This document shows positions 18,393-26,038 of a DNA stretch of 64,000 bases, one piece after another. Made by a program: the position numbers and the translations under genes. This stretch comes from Histidinibacterium lentulum. Its GTDB lineage: Bacteria; Pseudomonadota; Alphaproteobacteria; Rhodobacterales; Rhodobacteraceae. The notes under the pieces were generated by a model, which saw nothing but the letters and a program-made list of their open reading frames with translations, was not told where the DNA came from and did no database searches. Positions within the stretch are counted from its first letter, which is position 1; every line of letters starts with the position of its first letter. The DNA lies in NCBI RefSeq assembly GCF_003789055.1, contig NZ_ML119088.1, positions 158,330 to 222,329 on the forward strand. Direction: 5' to 3'.

Positions 18393-19046
18393 TCAGAAAG
18401 CAAACGTCTCTTGCCGTTCGAACCCGGCGAGCACCGGAGCCGCGGCGTTGAAGGCATAGCGCCAGGTCACCGAGCCGTCGATGTTGTAGCCGATGCGCAC
18501 GGTTCCGAGCCCGCCTTCCATGAAGACGGCGGCGATGCGTCCGCCCTCCTTCAGCTGGTCGGTGAGCGTGGCGGGGACGGTTTCCGCGCCGCCCTCGAGC
18601 AGGATCACATCGTAGGGCGCGCTGTCGCGCCAGCCCTCGGCGAGCGGGCCCTCGACGATGCCGGCGTTGTCGATTCCGCGCTCGGATAGCAGGCCCTGGG
18701 CCTCGGCGGCGCGATCGGCGTCGTCCTCGACACCCACGACGAAGTCGGCAAGCCGCGACAGGACCGCGGTGGAATAGCCGTAGCCGCAGCCGACATCGAG
18801 CACGAGGTCGGATGGGCCGACGTCGAGCCCGTCGAGCATCTTGGCGAAGGTCCGCGGCTCGAGCAGCACGCGCCCGCCGCCGAGGTCGAGGTTCTCCCCG
18901 ACATAGGCCGCCTCGCGCAGGTCGTCGGGCACGAAAAGCTCCCTCGGTACGGTCAGCATGGCCTGAATGATGGGGAATTTCGTGACATCGGACGGTCGGA
19001 CCTGGGTGTCGACCATGGCGGTCCGGCGTTTGTCATAATCGGCCAC
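18393..19046 (-). CDS. pcm: Protein-L-isoaspartate O-methyltransferase
   Basis: About 217 residues. The family signature MVDTQVRPSDVTKFPII is followed by VPRELFVPDDLREAAY, then the SAM motif LDVGCGYGYSTAVLS and VEDDADRA. It methylates isoaspartyl residues in damaged proteins. The start is uncertain: the Rhodobacterales N-terminus (x-D-x-x-RR-x-x-MVDTQ) implies a GTG at 19046 or 19055, while the first ATG is at 19016. The upstream in-frame ORF runs into the tRNA-Cys remnant and is not coding. Confidence 0.85.
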   Translation of the reverse strand: MADYDKRRTAMVDTQVRPSDVTKFPIIQAMLTVPRELFVPDDLREAAYVGENLDLGGGRVLLEPRTFAKMLDGLDVGPSDLVLDVGCGYGYSTAVLSRLADFVVGVEDDADRAAEAQGLLSERGIDNAGIVEGPLAEGWRDSAPYDVILLEGGAETVPATLTDQLKEGGRIAAVFMEGGLGTVRIGYNIDGSVTWRYAFNAAAPVLAGFERQETFAF

Positions 19047-19140
19047 GACGGTCACGTCTCCGGCTGGTTGCAGGACTGGTGGTCCGGTGATGCCATAGCG
19101 GCCCGGACCGGGCAACTGACGATTGCCCGATCCCGCGGCC

Positions 19141-19169
19141 TTGCGGCGGATGCGGCACTCGGCTATGCG
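19141..19169 (+). promoter_or_regulatory. Original tRNA-Cys promoter, now stranded
   Basis: TTGCGG (19141-19146), a 17-bp spacer and TATGCG (19164-19169) place transcription start about 5 nt before the tRNA-Cys 5' end at 19181. After element integration it reads only the 5' half of the tRNA and then element DNA. Confidence 0.45.
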
Positions 19170-19174
19170 ATATT

Positions 19175-19220
19175 GGCTCTGGCGAGTTGGCGGAGTGGTT
19201 ACGCAGCGGATTGCAAATCC
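19175..19220 (+). repeat. attL: 46-bp direct repeat
   Basis: Identical to 29329-29374. It contains six bases before tRNA-Cys plus the first 40 bases of the tRNA, through the 3' side of the anticodon stem. It marks the left edge of the integrated element. Confidence 0.9.
19181..19220 (+). pseudogene. tRNA-Cys 5'-half remnant
   Basis: The first 40 nt of tRNA-Cys, including acceptor 5' strand, D arm and anticodon GCA, then the sequence departs from the tRNA (CGTTG instead of GTGTA). It keeps the chromosomal promoter just upstream, so a stable half-tRNA transcript could still be made. Confidence 0.85.
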
Positions 19221-19260
19221 CGTTGTTTTTCCACCGAAAACAGGGCGCAAGACGGAAATC

Positions 19261-19302
19261 GTTATCAGGACAGACCGGGAACGGTCAGTGAACATGATAA
19301 CC
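19261..19302. repeat. Candidate integrase arm sites, left side
   Basis: An inverted CTGATAAC (19261-19268) and a direct TGATAACC (19295-19302) lie 41 and 75 bp inside attL. The same word occurs twice beside attR. Confidence 0.45.
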
Positions 19303-19364
19303 GATCTTCGGGCCACAAATCGCGCCCCGCACTCGCCCGCCATATCCGGCCAGATCACAAGCGC

Positions 19365-19715
19365 ATGTCCCGGGTTCTGGGCTACTCGTTGACGCTGGGG
19401 ACGGCCGACGCATGGGCAGACTTCGCCACTCTGGCGGCCGTGCGGCTGTCCGAGCGCGAGCTGGCAGGGATTGCTTGGGCCGCGATGTGCGCATTGCCCC
19501 GCCGCCTTTCCGAAGAGGTGGCACGTCTGGCGCTTCGCGGCGCTGGTGCGCCCTTGCCCCCGTTCCTGGGCGGCATGGCGGACGCCCGCTTCTGGGCATC
19601 GAGGGCAAGCCCTGCTGAGCGCAAGGCATACGCCCTCGCCGCCTACGAGGCGATGAGCCCTTCCGACCAAGCCGCCCTTTTTCGACACATCAGCGAATTG
19701 AAGGTGCCGGGATGA
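19365..19715 (+). CDS. Hypothetical satellite protein, 116 residues
   Basis: A helical, Ala/Arg-rich protein containing ADAWADFATLAAVRLSEREL and ASPAERKAYALAAYEAM. I recall similar short proteins near the edges of Rhodobacterales prophages but cannot assign a function. The ATG at 19365 is chosen because the reading upstream translates the tRNA remnant and att region. It overlaps the next gene by 4 bp (ATGA). Confidence 0.6.
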   Translation: MSRVLGYSLTLGTADAWADFATLAAVRLSERELAGIAWAAMCALPRRLSEEVARLALRGAGAPLPPFLGGMADARFWASRASPAERKAYALAAYEAMSPSDQAALFRHISELKVPG

Positions 19716-19942
19716 ACGAACATGAGCTTGACGAGCTGCTTACCTTTCACTGGCCGCGCGTGGTGCGGCGCGTGATGGGCGGGGATGCGGACGACTGGTG
19801 CAAGGGGTTTGTCCGCTCCATCGCCCACCAAGGCAAGCGGCGGAACTGGACCCCGAGCGCAAAGCAGGCGGCTTTGATGCGCCGCCTCGTGGCTGAGCTG
19901 GGCAGGGATGAGACGACGAACGGCGAGGTGGTGGAGGGATAA
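19712..19942 (+). CDS. Hypothetical satellite protein, 76 residues
   Basis: Begins within the stop codon of the preceding gene, so the two are coupled. The segment WCKGFVRSIAHQGKRRNWTPSAKQAALMRRL is basic and helical, with a look of a small nucleic-acid-binding protein. No family recognised. A strong hairpin follows 6 bp after the stop. Confidence 0.6.
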   Translation: MNEHELDELLTFHWPRVVRRVMGGDADDWCKGFVRSIAHQGKRRNWTPSAKQAALMRRLVAELGRDETTNGEVVEG

Positions 19943-19948
19943 AAAGTA

Positions 19949-19974
19949 AAGCCCGCCGGTGAGGCGGCGGGCTT
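19949..19974. terminator. Strong 10-bp hairpin, probable terminator
   Basis: AAGCCCGCCG pairs perfectly with CGGCGGGCTT around a 6-nt loop. On the minus strand the hairpin is followed by a T-rich run (complement of AAAAAGTAAA), on the plus strand only by TT, so it may act in both directions or mainly leftward. Confidence 0.55.
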
Positions 19975-20334
19975 AGGCGGCGTTCGGCTTTCACGGGTTA
20001 GCCGGGGACGACGCCTCAACGTGCTACCGGGAAACGGGCCACAGCACAAGGGCAGCTATTCCGCGCAAGCGGTCTCCCCACGCCCTAAGGCCCCGCTGCC
20101 ACCCTCAAGGCGGCGAACATGGGGGAGCGGACCGAGCCGAGGGAAAGGCAGGTCTGGCCTAAGCGGCGGCCCGGCTCCGGTGAGCAGGCAAGATCGCGGC
20201 GGTCAGGGCGGGAGGCGGGTTTTCAACCCCGCTACAGTAACCCGCTTTCTGACCGTCACAACGACCCTCACCAATGAGCAGGGACAGAGAAGAGCAACGA
20301 CTGAGCCGAGAGATACGCGCGAGAGGAATTTGAG
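19975..20334. other. 360-bp stretch without a convincing gene
   Basis: No ORF here has a ribosome site or a protein-like composition. The left two-thirds are very GC-rich with several short inverted repeats; the last 100 bp are purine-rich. It could hold the promoter region of the structural operon, a structured RNA or a replication/packaging site, none of which I can show. Confidence 0.4.
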
Positions 20335-20553
20335 ATGCGACCGAACACACGAACACACGAGCACGGCGCGAGGCGAGAGCCGCCAGCACGCGGCCTGCGT
20401 GATCGCCTGGACGACCTCGCCCGCCGCGTCTCGTCTCTCTCGCCCTGTCGTCACGATCCGGAACGCTACCACGCGGAGAAGAGCGAGATTGCCTTCGAGC
20501 TGCGCAGCCTCGCCCGCCATGCCCACGCCACACCCGAAAGGATGCCGCGATGA
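20335..20553 (+). CDS. Hypothetical small basic satellite protein, 72 residues
   Basis: The ATG follows a GAGAGGAA purine tract at good spacing. The protein is Arg/His-rich with a helical RLDDLARRVSSLS segment. It overlaps the next start by 4 bp (ATGA), typical of the packed coding in this element. Function unknown. Confidence 0.55.
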   Translation: MRPNTRTHEHGARREPPARGLRDRLDDLARRVSSLSPCRHDPERYHAEKSEIAFELRSLARHAHATPERMPR

Positions 20554-20792
20554 CCACGAAGGCCGAACTGTCCGAGCACGCCGCCGAAGCCGTTGGCGCC
20601 ATGCTTCTCAGGTTTCAATCGCGCAGCGGGATGCCGCTCGATGTGCTGCTGGCCGGTGCCCATGCCCAGATTGTCTCGATGATGCTGACCACGCACGGGG
20701 CGGAGACTGCCGCCGAGTGCTGCGAGCAGGTCGCCGCCCGCCTTCGTTCCCTTCCCAGCTTGGCCGACGCGGAGGTAGCCGGCCGCTGCTGA
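20550..20792 (+). CDS. Hypothetical satellite protein, 80 residues
   Basis: A helical protein (TTKAELSEHAAEAVGAMLLR ... GAETAAECCEQVAARLRSL) coupled to the preceding gene by an ATGA overlap. No motif recognised. It is the last gene before the palindrome and terminase genes. Confidence 0.55.
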   Translation: MTTKAELSEHAAEAVGAMLLRFQSRSGMPLDVLLAGAHAQIVSMMLTTHGAETAAECCEQVAARLRSLPSLADAEVAGRC

Positions 20793-20831
20793 CGCGGGTC
20801 CTTCCTGACGCGCCGTATACGGGGGCGCTAG

Positions 20832-20847
20832 GCCCGACGTGTCGGGC
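20832..20847. promoter_or_regulatory. 16-bp palindrome before the terminase genes (operator or cos candidate)
   Basis: GCCCGAC-GT-GTCGGGC is a perfect inverted repeat 28 bp before the small terminase start. Lambda-type cos sites lie just upstream of the Nu1-like gene, so this may be part of a packaging site; a regulator-binding site is the alternative. Confidence 0.35.
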
Positions 20848-20875
20848 GGTGCAAAAAATCACGTAAGGGTAAAAG

Positions 20876-21376
20876 ATGATGAGGATTTTTTCCGAACTGC
20901 CCATGGAAGGCACCGCCGTGCACCGGATCGGCGGGAAAGACCTCTGCGACCTTCTCAACCTGACCTCCGGGGCGCTGACCGACCTGAAGAAGCGCGAGAT
21001 CGCCGTCCACCTTGGCCGCGACTCTTATGACCTCGAAGAGACCGTCCGCCGCTATGTCACCCACCTTCGCAGCACCGCCGCGCGCTGGGGCGATCCCGAG
21101 CAGGTTCCCCAGCTGACGGCGGAGAAGGCGAGGCTTGCCAAGGAACAGGCCGACGCCCAGGCGCTGAAGAATGCCAAGATGCGCGGCGAGCTGGTGGAGG
21201 CATCCGAGGTGGAGAACACGTGGGCGGACGTTCTGCGCCAGCTGCGCGCCCGGCTGCTGGCGATCCCGTCACGCCTCCGGGCCGATCTTCCCGGCCTCGA
21301 TGCCGCGACCGTGGCCGCGATTGACCGGGCCTTGCGGGACACCCTCTCGGAGATCGCCGCCGATGACCACGCTTGA
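20876..21376 (+). CDS. Terminase small subunit, Nu1-like
   Basis: 166 residues. An N-terminal winged-helix-like DNA-binding part (HRIGGKDLCDLLNLTSGAL) is followed by helices with LTAEKARLAKEQADAQALKN, the pattern of lambda Nu1/DUF1441 proteins. It recognises the packaging site and recruits the large subunit. The start ATGATG at 20876 follows AAGGG; a later Met at residue 10 is possible. The last 14 bp overlap the large-subunit gene. Confidence 0.78.
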   Translation: MMRIFSELPMEGTAVHRIGGKDLCDLLNLTSGALTDLKKREIAVHLGRDSYDLEETVRRYVTHLRSTAARWGDPEQVPQLTAEKARLAKEQADAQALKNAKMRGELVEASEVENTWADVLRQLRARLLAIPSRLRADLPGLDAATVAAIDRALRDTLSEIAADDHA

Positions 21377-23141
21377 AGCCGTCCGGGTCCGGGCGCTGCG
21401 CGCGCTGATCCCGCCGCCCAGGCTGCGCCTGTCGGAGTGGATCGAGTCCAGCGTGATCCTTCCCGAGGGCGTGAGCGCGCAGCCCGGCCCTGTCCGCCTC
21501 TGGCCCTTCCAGCGTGAGATTGCCGACGCCATCGGAGACCCCACCATCGAGCGTGTTACCCTGGTCAAGCCGGTGCGCGTCGGCTTCACCACGCTGTTGA
21601 CCTCCGCCGTCGCATCCTTCGTGGCAAACGAGCCCGCGCCGATCCTCTGCCTTCTACCGGCGGAGGCGGACTGCCGTGACTACATCGTGAGCGACGTGGA
21701 GCCGATCTTCTCCGCCTCGCCCGCCGTGGCCGATGCCCTGGGCGACGACCGCGAAGAGGGGGGGCGAAACACGCTGCTTTCCCGGCGCTTCCCTGGAGGA
21801 TCGCTGAAGGTGGTGGCGGCCCGCGCGCCCCGGAACCTGCGAAGGCACAACGTCCGCGTCCTTTTCATCGACGAGGCGGACGGCATGGAAGCCACGGCGG
21901 AGGGAAGCCCGATCCTGCTGGCCGAACGCCGCACCCTGTCTTTCCCGGACAGGAAGATCGTCCTGGGAAGCACCCCCGTCCACGAGGACACGAGCCACGT
22001 CTTGCGGGCCTATGCGCAGTCCGACGCGCGCATCTTCGAGGTGCCTTGCCCCGAGTGCGGCGCCTTCTCGGAGATCCTTTGGGAAGCCATCGTCTGGGAT
22101 GATCGGCGCCCCGAGACGGCGCGATGGGCCTGTCCACATTGCCGGGCGGAGATCGAAGAGCGCCACAAGCCCGGCATCGTGGCAAGGGGTGCGTGGCGCG
22201 CGACCCGTCCAGAGGTGCAGGGGCACGCGGGCTTCCGGCTGAATGCCCTGGTTAGCCTGCACACGAACGCGAGCTGGGCGAAGCTGGCCGCCGAATTCAT
22301 CGCCGCAAAGGACGACACAAGCACCCTTCAGACCTTCGTCAACACGATTCTCGGACAAGCCTGGAAGGGCGGCGGCGAGGAACTGGACGAAAGCGCGCTT
22401 GCCGCTCGTGGCGAGGACTGGGGCCTGAATGCGGTGCCGCAAGAGGTGCTGGCCCTGACCGCCGGGTGCGACGTGCAACACGACCGGATCGAGGCCACGC
22501 TGATCGGCTGGGGCGAGGACGGCACCGCCTTCATTCTGGGGCATCGCATCGTCTGGGGTGCCTGGGATGACGAGGGCACCTGGACGGAACTCGACGCCCT
22601 GCTGAAACAGACATACCCGCACACCCTGGGCGGGCGGATCGGCCTCGATGCCGTGGCCATCGACGCGGGCGACGGCACGACCATGCACGCGGTCACGGCT
22701 TTTGCGATGCCGCGCGCCCGTCGCAAGGTGGTGGCGATCAAGGGCGCTCCCGGCAACCGGCCACTGATCGAGCGCGCGGGCTCGAAGACGAAGACCGGGG
22801 CGCGCCTCTGGATCGTGGGGGCGGACACCGGCAAGGCCCTGATCTATGGCCGCCTGTCCCGCGGCGCATCCGTCCGCCTCTCCGCCGATCTTCCGCCGGT
22901 ATGGCTGGAACAGCTGGCAAGCGAACGGGTGGTGCTGCGCTACCGGCGCGGGCAGCCCGTGCGAAGCTTCGAGCGCATCCCCGGCCGCCGGGCGGAGGCC
23001 CTGGACTGCGCCGTCTATGGCTTCGCCGCGCGCAACATCGTGAACCCCGACTGGGAACGCCGCCGGGCCGAGCTGTCGCTGAAGCACGCCCCAGACACCC
23101 GACTGGCGCCGAAACTGGCCTCCGACTGGATGAAGCGATGA
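21363..23141 (+). CDS. Terminase large subunit, lambda GpA family
   Basis: 592 residues. The packaging ATPase has a variant Walker A in VTLVKPVRVGFTT and Walker B in VLFIDEADGM. A zinc-finger-like pair, CPECGAF and CPHCRAEI, sits near residues 230-265, and the C-terminal nuclease region has GCDVQHDRIE and DAVAIDAGDGT. It cuts concatemers at cos and pumps DNA into the prohead. The ATG at 21363 lies inside the end of the small-subunit gene. Having its own cos-type terminase means the element need not borrow the helper's packaging motor. Confidence 0.9.
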   Translation: MTTLEAVRVRALRALIPPPRLRLSEWIESSVILPEGVSAQPGPVRLWPFQREIADAIGDPTIERVTLVKPVRVGFTTLLTSAVASFVANEPAPILCLLPAEADCRDYIVSDVEPIFSASPAVADALGDDREEGGRNTLLSRRFPGGSLKVVAARAPRNLRRHNVRVLFIDEADGMEATAEGSPILLAERRTLSFPDRKIVLGSTPVHEDTSHVLRAYAQSDARIFEVPCPECGAFSEILWEAIVWDDRRPETARWACPHCRAEIEERHKPGIVARGAWRATRPEVQGHAGFRLNALVSLHTNASWAKLAAEFIAAKDDTSTLQTFVNTILGQAWKGGGEELDESALAARGEDWGLNAVPQEVLALTAGCDVQHDRIEATLIGWGEDGTAFILGHRIVWGAWDDEGTWTELDALLKQTYPHTLGGRIGLDAVAIDAGDGTTMHAVTAFAMPRARRKVVAIKGAPGNRPLIERAGSKTKTGARLWIVGADTGKALIYGRLSRGASVRLSADLPPVWLEQLASERVVLRYRRGQPVRSFERIPGRRAEALDCAVYGFAARNIVNPDWERRRAELSLKHAPDTRLAPKLASDWMKR

Positions 23142-23248
23142 CGAAAGGGCAGGGCCGCGCCCGTCTCTCCGACGAAGCGGCCCCCGTTACTCGGAGAGTG
23201 GGCAAACCCCGAGACCGCGCGGCTCCACTTGGCGGGGCGCGGCGCGGA

Positions 23249-23449
23249 TCAATTCCAGCTAAGGACCGCCTGCGCCAATCCCTCGCAAATTGGCCCCGCC
23301 ATGCGCGGTTCACAGGTATAGACCCCGCCCGGCCCGGGCGGCCCGACTTGCTCCTCGAACCACTGCACCGCGGCTTCGCTGATCGGGTGCAGCATCACAA
23401 TTGTCCCATGGTCCGCGACCTCGACGTGATCGCTGAGGGTTTCCGTCAT
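23249..23449 (-). CDS. Hypothetical satellite protein, 66 residues
   Basis: Acidic, with HGTIVMLHPISEAAVQWFEE and GVYTCEPRMAGPICEGLAQA. Short proteins of this design occur in Rhodobacterales phage regions; function unknown. Its start overlaps the stop of the HTH regulator gene by 4 bp, so both are one leftward unit opposed to the structural genes. Confidence 0.6.
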   Translation of the reverse strand: MTETLSDHVEVADHGTIVMLHPISEAAVQWFEEQVGPPGPGGVYTCEPRMAGPICEGLAQAVLSWN

Positions 23450-23694
23450 GTCCGGTCCCGCAACCGCACCCCAGGCCCGCCGCCGTTCGGCTCGATGAAC
23501 TGAACCCCGGCGGCTTCGAGGGCGGCGCGGATTGCTGAAAGTGCCGCAGGAGACGGCGACGGCGAGCCCGAACCCTCAGCCCGCTTCACGGTCATAGAGG
23601 AGACCGTGGCAGCTTCCGCCAGCTTGGACTGCGACCATCCGAGCAACGCGCGGGCGGCCCTAAGCTGACTTTCCGAAATTGGCTCTTGTTCCAA
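23446..23694 (-). CDS. XRE-type helix-turn-helix regulator
   Basis: 82 residues from a TTG start. The HTH reads ISESQLRAARALLGWSQSKLAEAATVSSMTVKRAEG, a compact Cro/CI-like domain with hardly any C-terminal extension. I choose the TTG at 23694 because an AGGGAA site lies 9 bp upstream; an ATG at 23766 would run through the operator and the divergent gene's leader. It is transcribed away from the portal-side genes and probably represses the divergent promoter, acting as the element's switch. Confidence 0.7.
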   Translation of the reverse strand: MEQEPISESQLRAARALLGWSQSKLAEAATVSSMTVKRAEGSGSPSPSPAALSAIRAALEAAGVQFIEPNGGGPGVRLRDRT

Positions 23695-23715
23695 AATAGA
23701 ACATTCCCTATGTTC
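23687..23715. promoter_or_regulatory. Operator: three alternating TGTTC/GAACA half-sites
   Basis: TGTTC (23687-23691), GAACAT (23699-23704) and ATGTTC (23710-23715) form two overlapping inverted repeats sharing the middle half-site, one being a perfect 17-bp palindrome. They cover the start region of the divergent HTH gene, as expected for autorepression. Confidence 0.6.
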
Positions 23716-23750
23716 CCTTTTAGACCATACCACAACCGGAGATCGCGACA

Positions 23751-24005
23751 ATGGCCAAGCTTCCACCCCTTGAGGTGCCCCAGATGGAAGGCATCAATTA
23801 TCCCGATCCGATCTTCGACACGGCGATCCGGGGCGATTCCGACCACGCCCTTTTCCAGATTCTTCGTCTCGCCCGGATCGGGACGGCTGCCTCGATGACA
23901 GAGGCGAATATCAAGCTGACGCCTGACGACTTCGGCGCGCTCTGCGACGCAATGGGCCGCATTGCCGCGAACGGTCTTCTGCACTGGGGAGGCACAAGGC
24001 AATGA
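23751..24005 (+). CDS. Hypothetical satellite protein, 84 residues
   Basis: Divergent from the HTH regulator, start after a GGAG site. Contains DPIFDTAIRGDSDHALFQIL and TPDDFGALCDAMGRIAANG. No family recognised. Being the first gene under the operator, an antirepressor, helper-interference or early-control role is conceivable, purely from position. Confidence 0.55.
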   Translation: MAKLPPLEVPQMEGINYPDPIFDTAIRGDSDHALFQILRLARIGTAASMTEANIKLTPDDFGALCDAMGRIAANGLLHWGGTRQ

Positions 24006-24118
24006 GCGCAGCCCTGACTGCCCGTCGCGCCAAGCTGTTCTGCGTGAACCTCAACAGGCGCTGCGCCCCGCGCCTCTCGTGGCGCGGCCGTAAGCCGATC
24101 CGGTTTCGGGCTAACTGA
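24002..24118 (+). CDS. Possible 38-residue basic peptide
   Basis: An ATG overlaps the preceding stop (ATGA) and opens a 38-residue, very basic reading frame (LFCVNLNRRCAPRLSWRGR). The overlap pattern matches the rest of the element, but composition alone cannot show that it is translated. Confidence 0.35.
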   Translation: MSAALTARRAKLFCVNLNRRCAPRLSWRGRKPIRFRAN

Positions 24119-24185
24119 GGGGATTCACTTGACACCCCGCATTCGTGCGGTGCAGGGTGTCGGATGATACCCAAGGGGGCCAGTC

Positions 24186-24710
24186 ATGCGTCGATCCCAC
24201 CTTCTGCTTTGTGCCGATATTGAACTCGCAAGGTTCAAGGTTCTGCGGACACGGGGGCAGCTGCCCCTCATGAGTGGCTGCGTCGATGATGCGGATTCGC
24301 GTGGAGCAACCTACAGTCTCGATGACGCCTTTCGGCTTCGCTTGCTTCTCGACGTCATTGGGCAGGATGACGACCTGCCGGCCGTCCCCCCCGCGAAAGC
24401 CGCTGGTCTAATCGACAATGCGCTGACGTGGATCGTTGGCAATGGCTTGCCGCACCCGCTGGAAGCGCGGGAAGGGCCGGACCTTTGGGTCGGGGTGGCC
24501 GTGATCGAAAGCGGGCAGTCGGATGCTCGCTACCGCTTCAGCAATTGGTTTGCGGGCAGCCTCACAGAACTCCCTGTTTTCATCGAGCGCGCCGAGTCCG
24601 AGGCGTTCGGGGATGCGGCTGTTCGGATCGTGATCGTCAATGCATCGCGCGCGGCGCGCCTTGTGCGCAAGCGGGCGCTCCGCCTCGGACTGCCTGAGGC
24701 CGAAGAATGA
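24186..24710 (+). CDS. Hypothetical satellite protein with HTH-like N-terminus, 174 residues
   Basis: The N-terminal part (RFKVLRTRGQLPL ... YSLDDAFRLRLLLDVIG) resembles the MerR-like winged helix seen in small phage regulators. The remainder is mixed alpha/beta with RIVIVNASRAARLV near the end. Function unknown. Its stop overlaps the portal start (ATGA), so it is part of the structural operon. Confidence 0.55.
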   Translation: MRRSHLLLCADIELARFKVLRTRGQLPLMSGCVDDADSRGATYSLDDAFRLRLLLDVIGQDDDLPAVPPAKAAGLIDNALTWIVGNGLPHPLEAREGPDLWVGVAVIESGQSDARYRFSNWFAGSLTELPVFIERAESEAFGDAAVRIVIVNASRAARLVRKRALRLGLPEAEE

Positions 24711-26038
24711 GCTGGCCCTTCGCCCCGTTCCAGCGCCTCGCCCGGAGGATCGCCCGCCCCACCGGCAAGCGATCCGGCATCGAGGCCGGAGCCCCCGGTC
24801 GGCGGTGGACCGGGGCTTCCACTGTCACCGACCCCCGGAATTCCACCCTCGTCGCCCGTGGCCCAGCTGCGGCCCGTGCGACTGCGGCGGTTCTGAACTC
24901 GCCCCAGGGCGCGCGCATCGAGGAAGCCTGGGCATCGGCCCTCGTGGGCAAGGGCTGGCAGGCCCGATCCCGGCATCCTGACGCGGACACCGCGCGCACC
25001 CTCTCCGCCGCCTTCGAGCTGGTGGTCGCGCAGCACCTCGTCACCCTCGCCCGCGCCGTGGTCAGAGACGGCGAGGCTTTCGCCCGCCTGCGGATCGGCC
25101 CGGACGACCGAATGCGGCTTCAGCTGATCCCGGCGGAACAGGTGGACCCCACCTTGACCCGTGACCTGGGCAACGGCGCGCGCATCGTGTCGGGCATCGA
25201 ATTCGACGCGGACGGCGAGGTTGTCGCCTATCATGTCCTTCCCGAGGCCCCGGGCACGCCTTTCACCGCCTATCTCGCCGCCGTGCGGGTGCCCGCCCGC
25301 GACATGCTCCACGTCTTCGATCCGCTGTTTCCGGGGCAGGTGAGGGGCCTGTCGTGGCTTGCGCCGGTCCTGCTGAAGATGCGCGACCGTGACGGCGCCT
25401 CCGACGCCCTGCTGATGCAGCTGAAGACCGCAAGCCTGCTTACCGGCTTTATCCGCGACCCGGACGGCACCTTCGCCGGCTTCGAAGGCGAGGCCCAGGG
25501 GAACGCGCTCAACGTGGCGCTGGAACCGGGCGCCATGCGCATCCTACCGCAAGGCGCGGACGTGACCTTCTCGACGCCCGGCTCCGGCCTCGCCCAGGCG
25601 GTGGAATTCATGCGCGCGCAGGACCGCGAGATCGCAGCGGGCGCCGGGCTGACCTATGAGCAGCTGACCGGCGACCTCTCCGAGGCGAACTATTCGAGTG
25701 CCCGCGTCGGGCTTCTCGAATTCCGCCGCCGGGCCGAGATGCTCCAGAAGACGCTGATCGAGGGGCAATTCCTCGCCCCGCTCTGGCGCCGGTGGATCGA
25801 GGTGGAGGCGCTGGCCGGACGGATCGAGGCAACGGGCGCCGCCCGTGACGATTTCATGGCCGTCCGCTTCGTCGCCCCAGGCTGGCAATGGGTAGACCCC
25901 GCGAAAGAGGTGGCCGCTGACGTGGCCGCCATCGAGGCCGGACTGAAGAGCCGGGAAGAGGTGGTCGCGGGACGTGGCCGGGACATTGACGAGCTGGACG
26001 CGGAACGCGCCCGCGATGCAGGAGGCGAAGCGGCATGA
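24707..26038 (+). CDS. Phage portal protein, lambda GpB family
   Basis: 443 residues, somewhat shorter than lambda B (533). Portal features are RLIPAEQVDP-like sequence (LQLIPAEQVDP), HVFDPLFPGQVRGLSWLAPVL and the C-terminal QLTGDLSEANYSSARVGLLEFRR, with the SS(A)R signature of this family. It forms the dodecameric ring through which DNA enters and where the connector docks. Overlaps both neighbours by 4 bp. Confidence 0.88.
   Translation: MSWPFAPFQRLARRIARPTGKRSGIEAGAPGRRWTGASTVTDPRNSTLVARGPAAARATAAVLNSPQGARIEEAWASALVGKGWQARSRHPDADTARTLSAAFELVVAQHLVTLARAVVRDGEAFARLRIGPDDRMRLQLIPAEQVDPTLTRDLGNGARIVSGIEFDADGEVVAYHVLPEAPGTPFTAYLAAVRVPARDMLHVFDPLFPGQVRGLSWLAPVLLKMRDRDGASDALLMQLKTASLLTGFIRDPDGTFAGFEGEAQGNALNVALEPGAMRILPQGADVTFSTPGSGLAQAVEFMRAQDREIAAGAGLTYEQLTGDLSEANYSSARVGLLEFRRRAEMLQKTLIEGQFLAPLWRRWIEVEALAGRIEATGAARDDFMAVRFVAPGWQWVDPAKEVAADVAAIEAGLKSREEVVAGRGRDIDELDAERARDAGGEAA

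Noticed and set aside
15467..18451. A 994-codon plus-strand frame across the PopZ-like and tolC genes
   Set aside because: Composition is typical of GC-driven antisense frames and no domain is visible, while the minus strand has recognisable proteins with ribosome sites.
19068..19364. N-terminal extension of the first satellite gene through the tRNA remnant
   Set aside because: It translates promoter, half tRNA and att sequence (WRSGYAADCKS), which recurs in the frame at attR and is plainly not protein coding.
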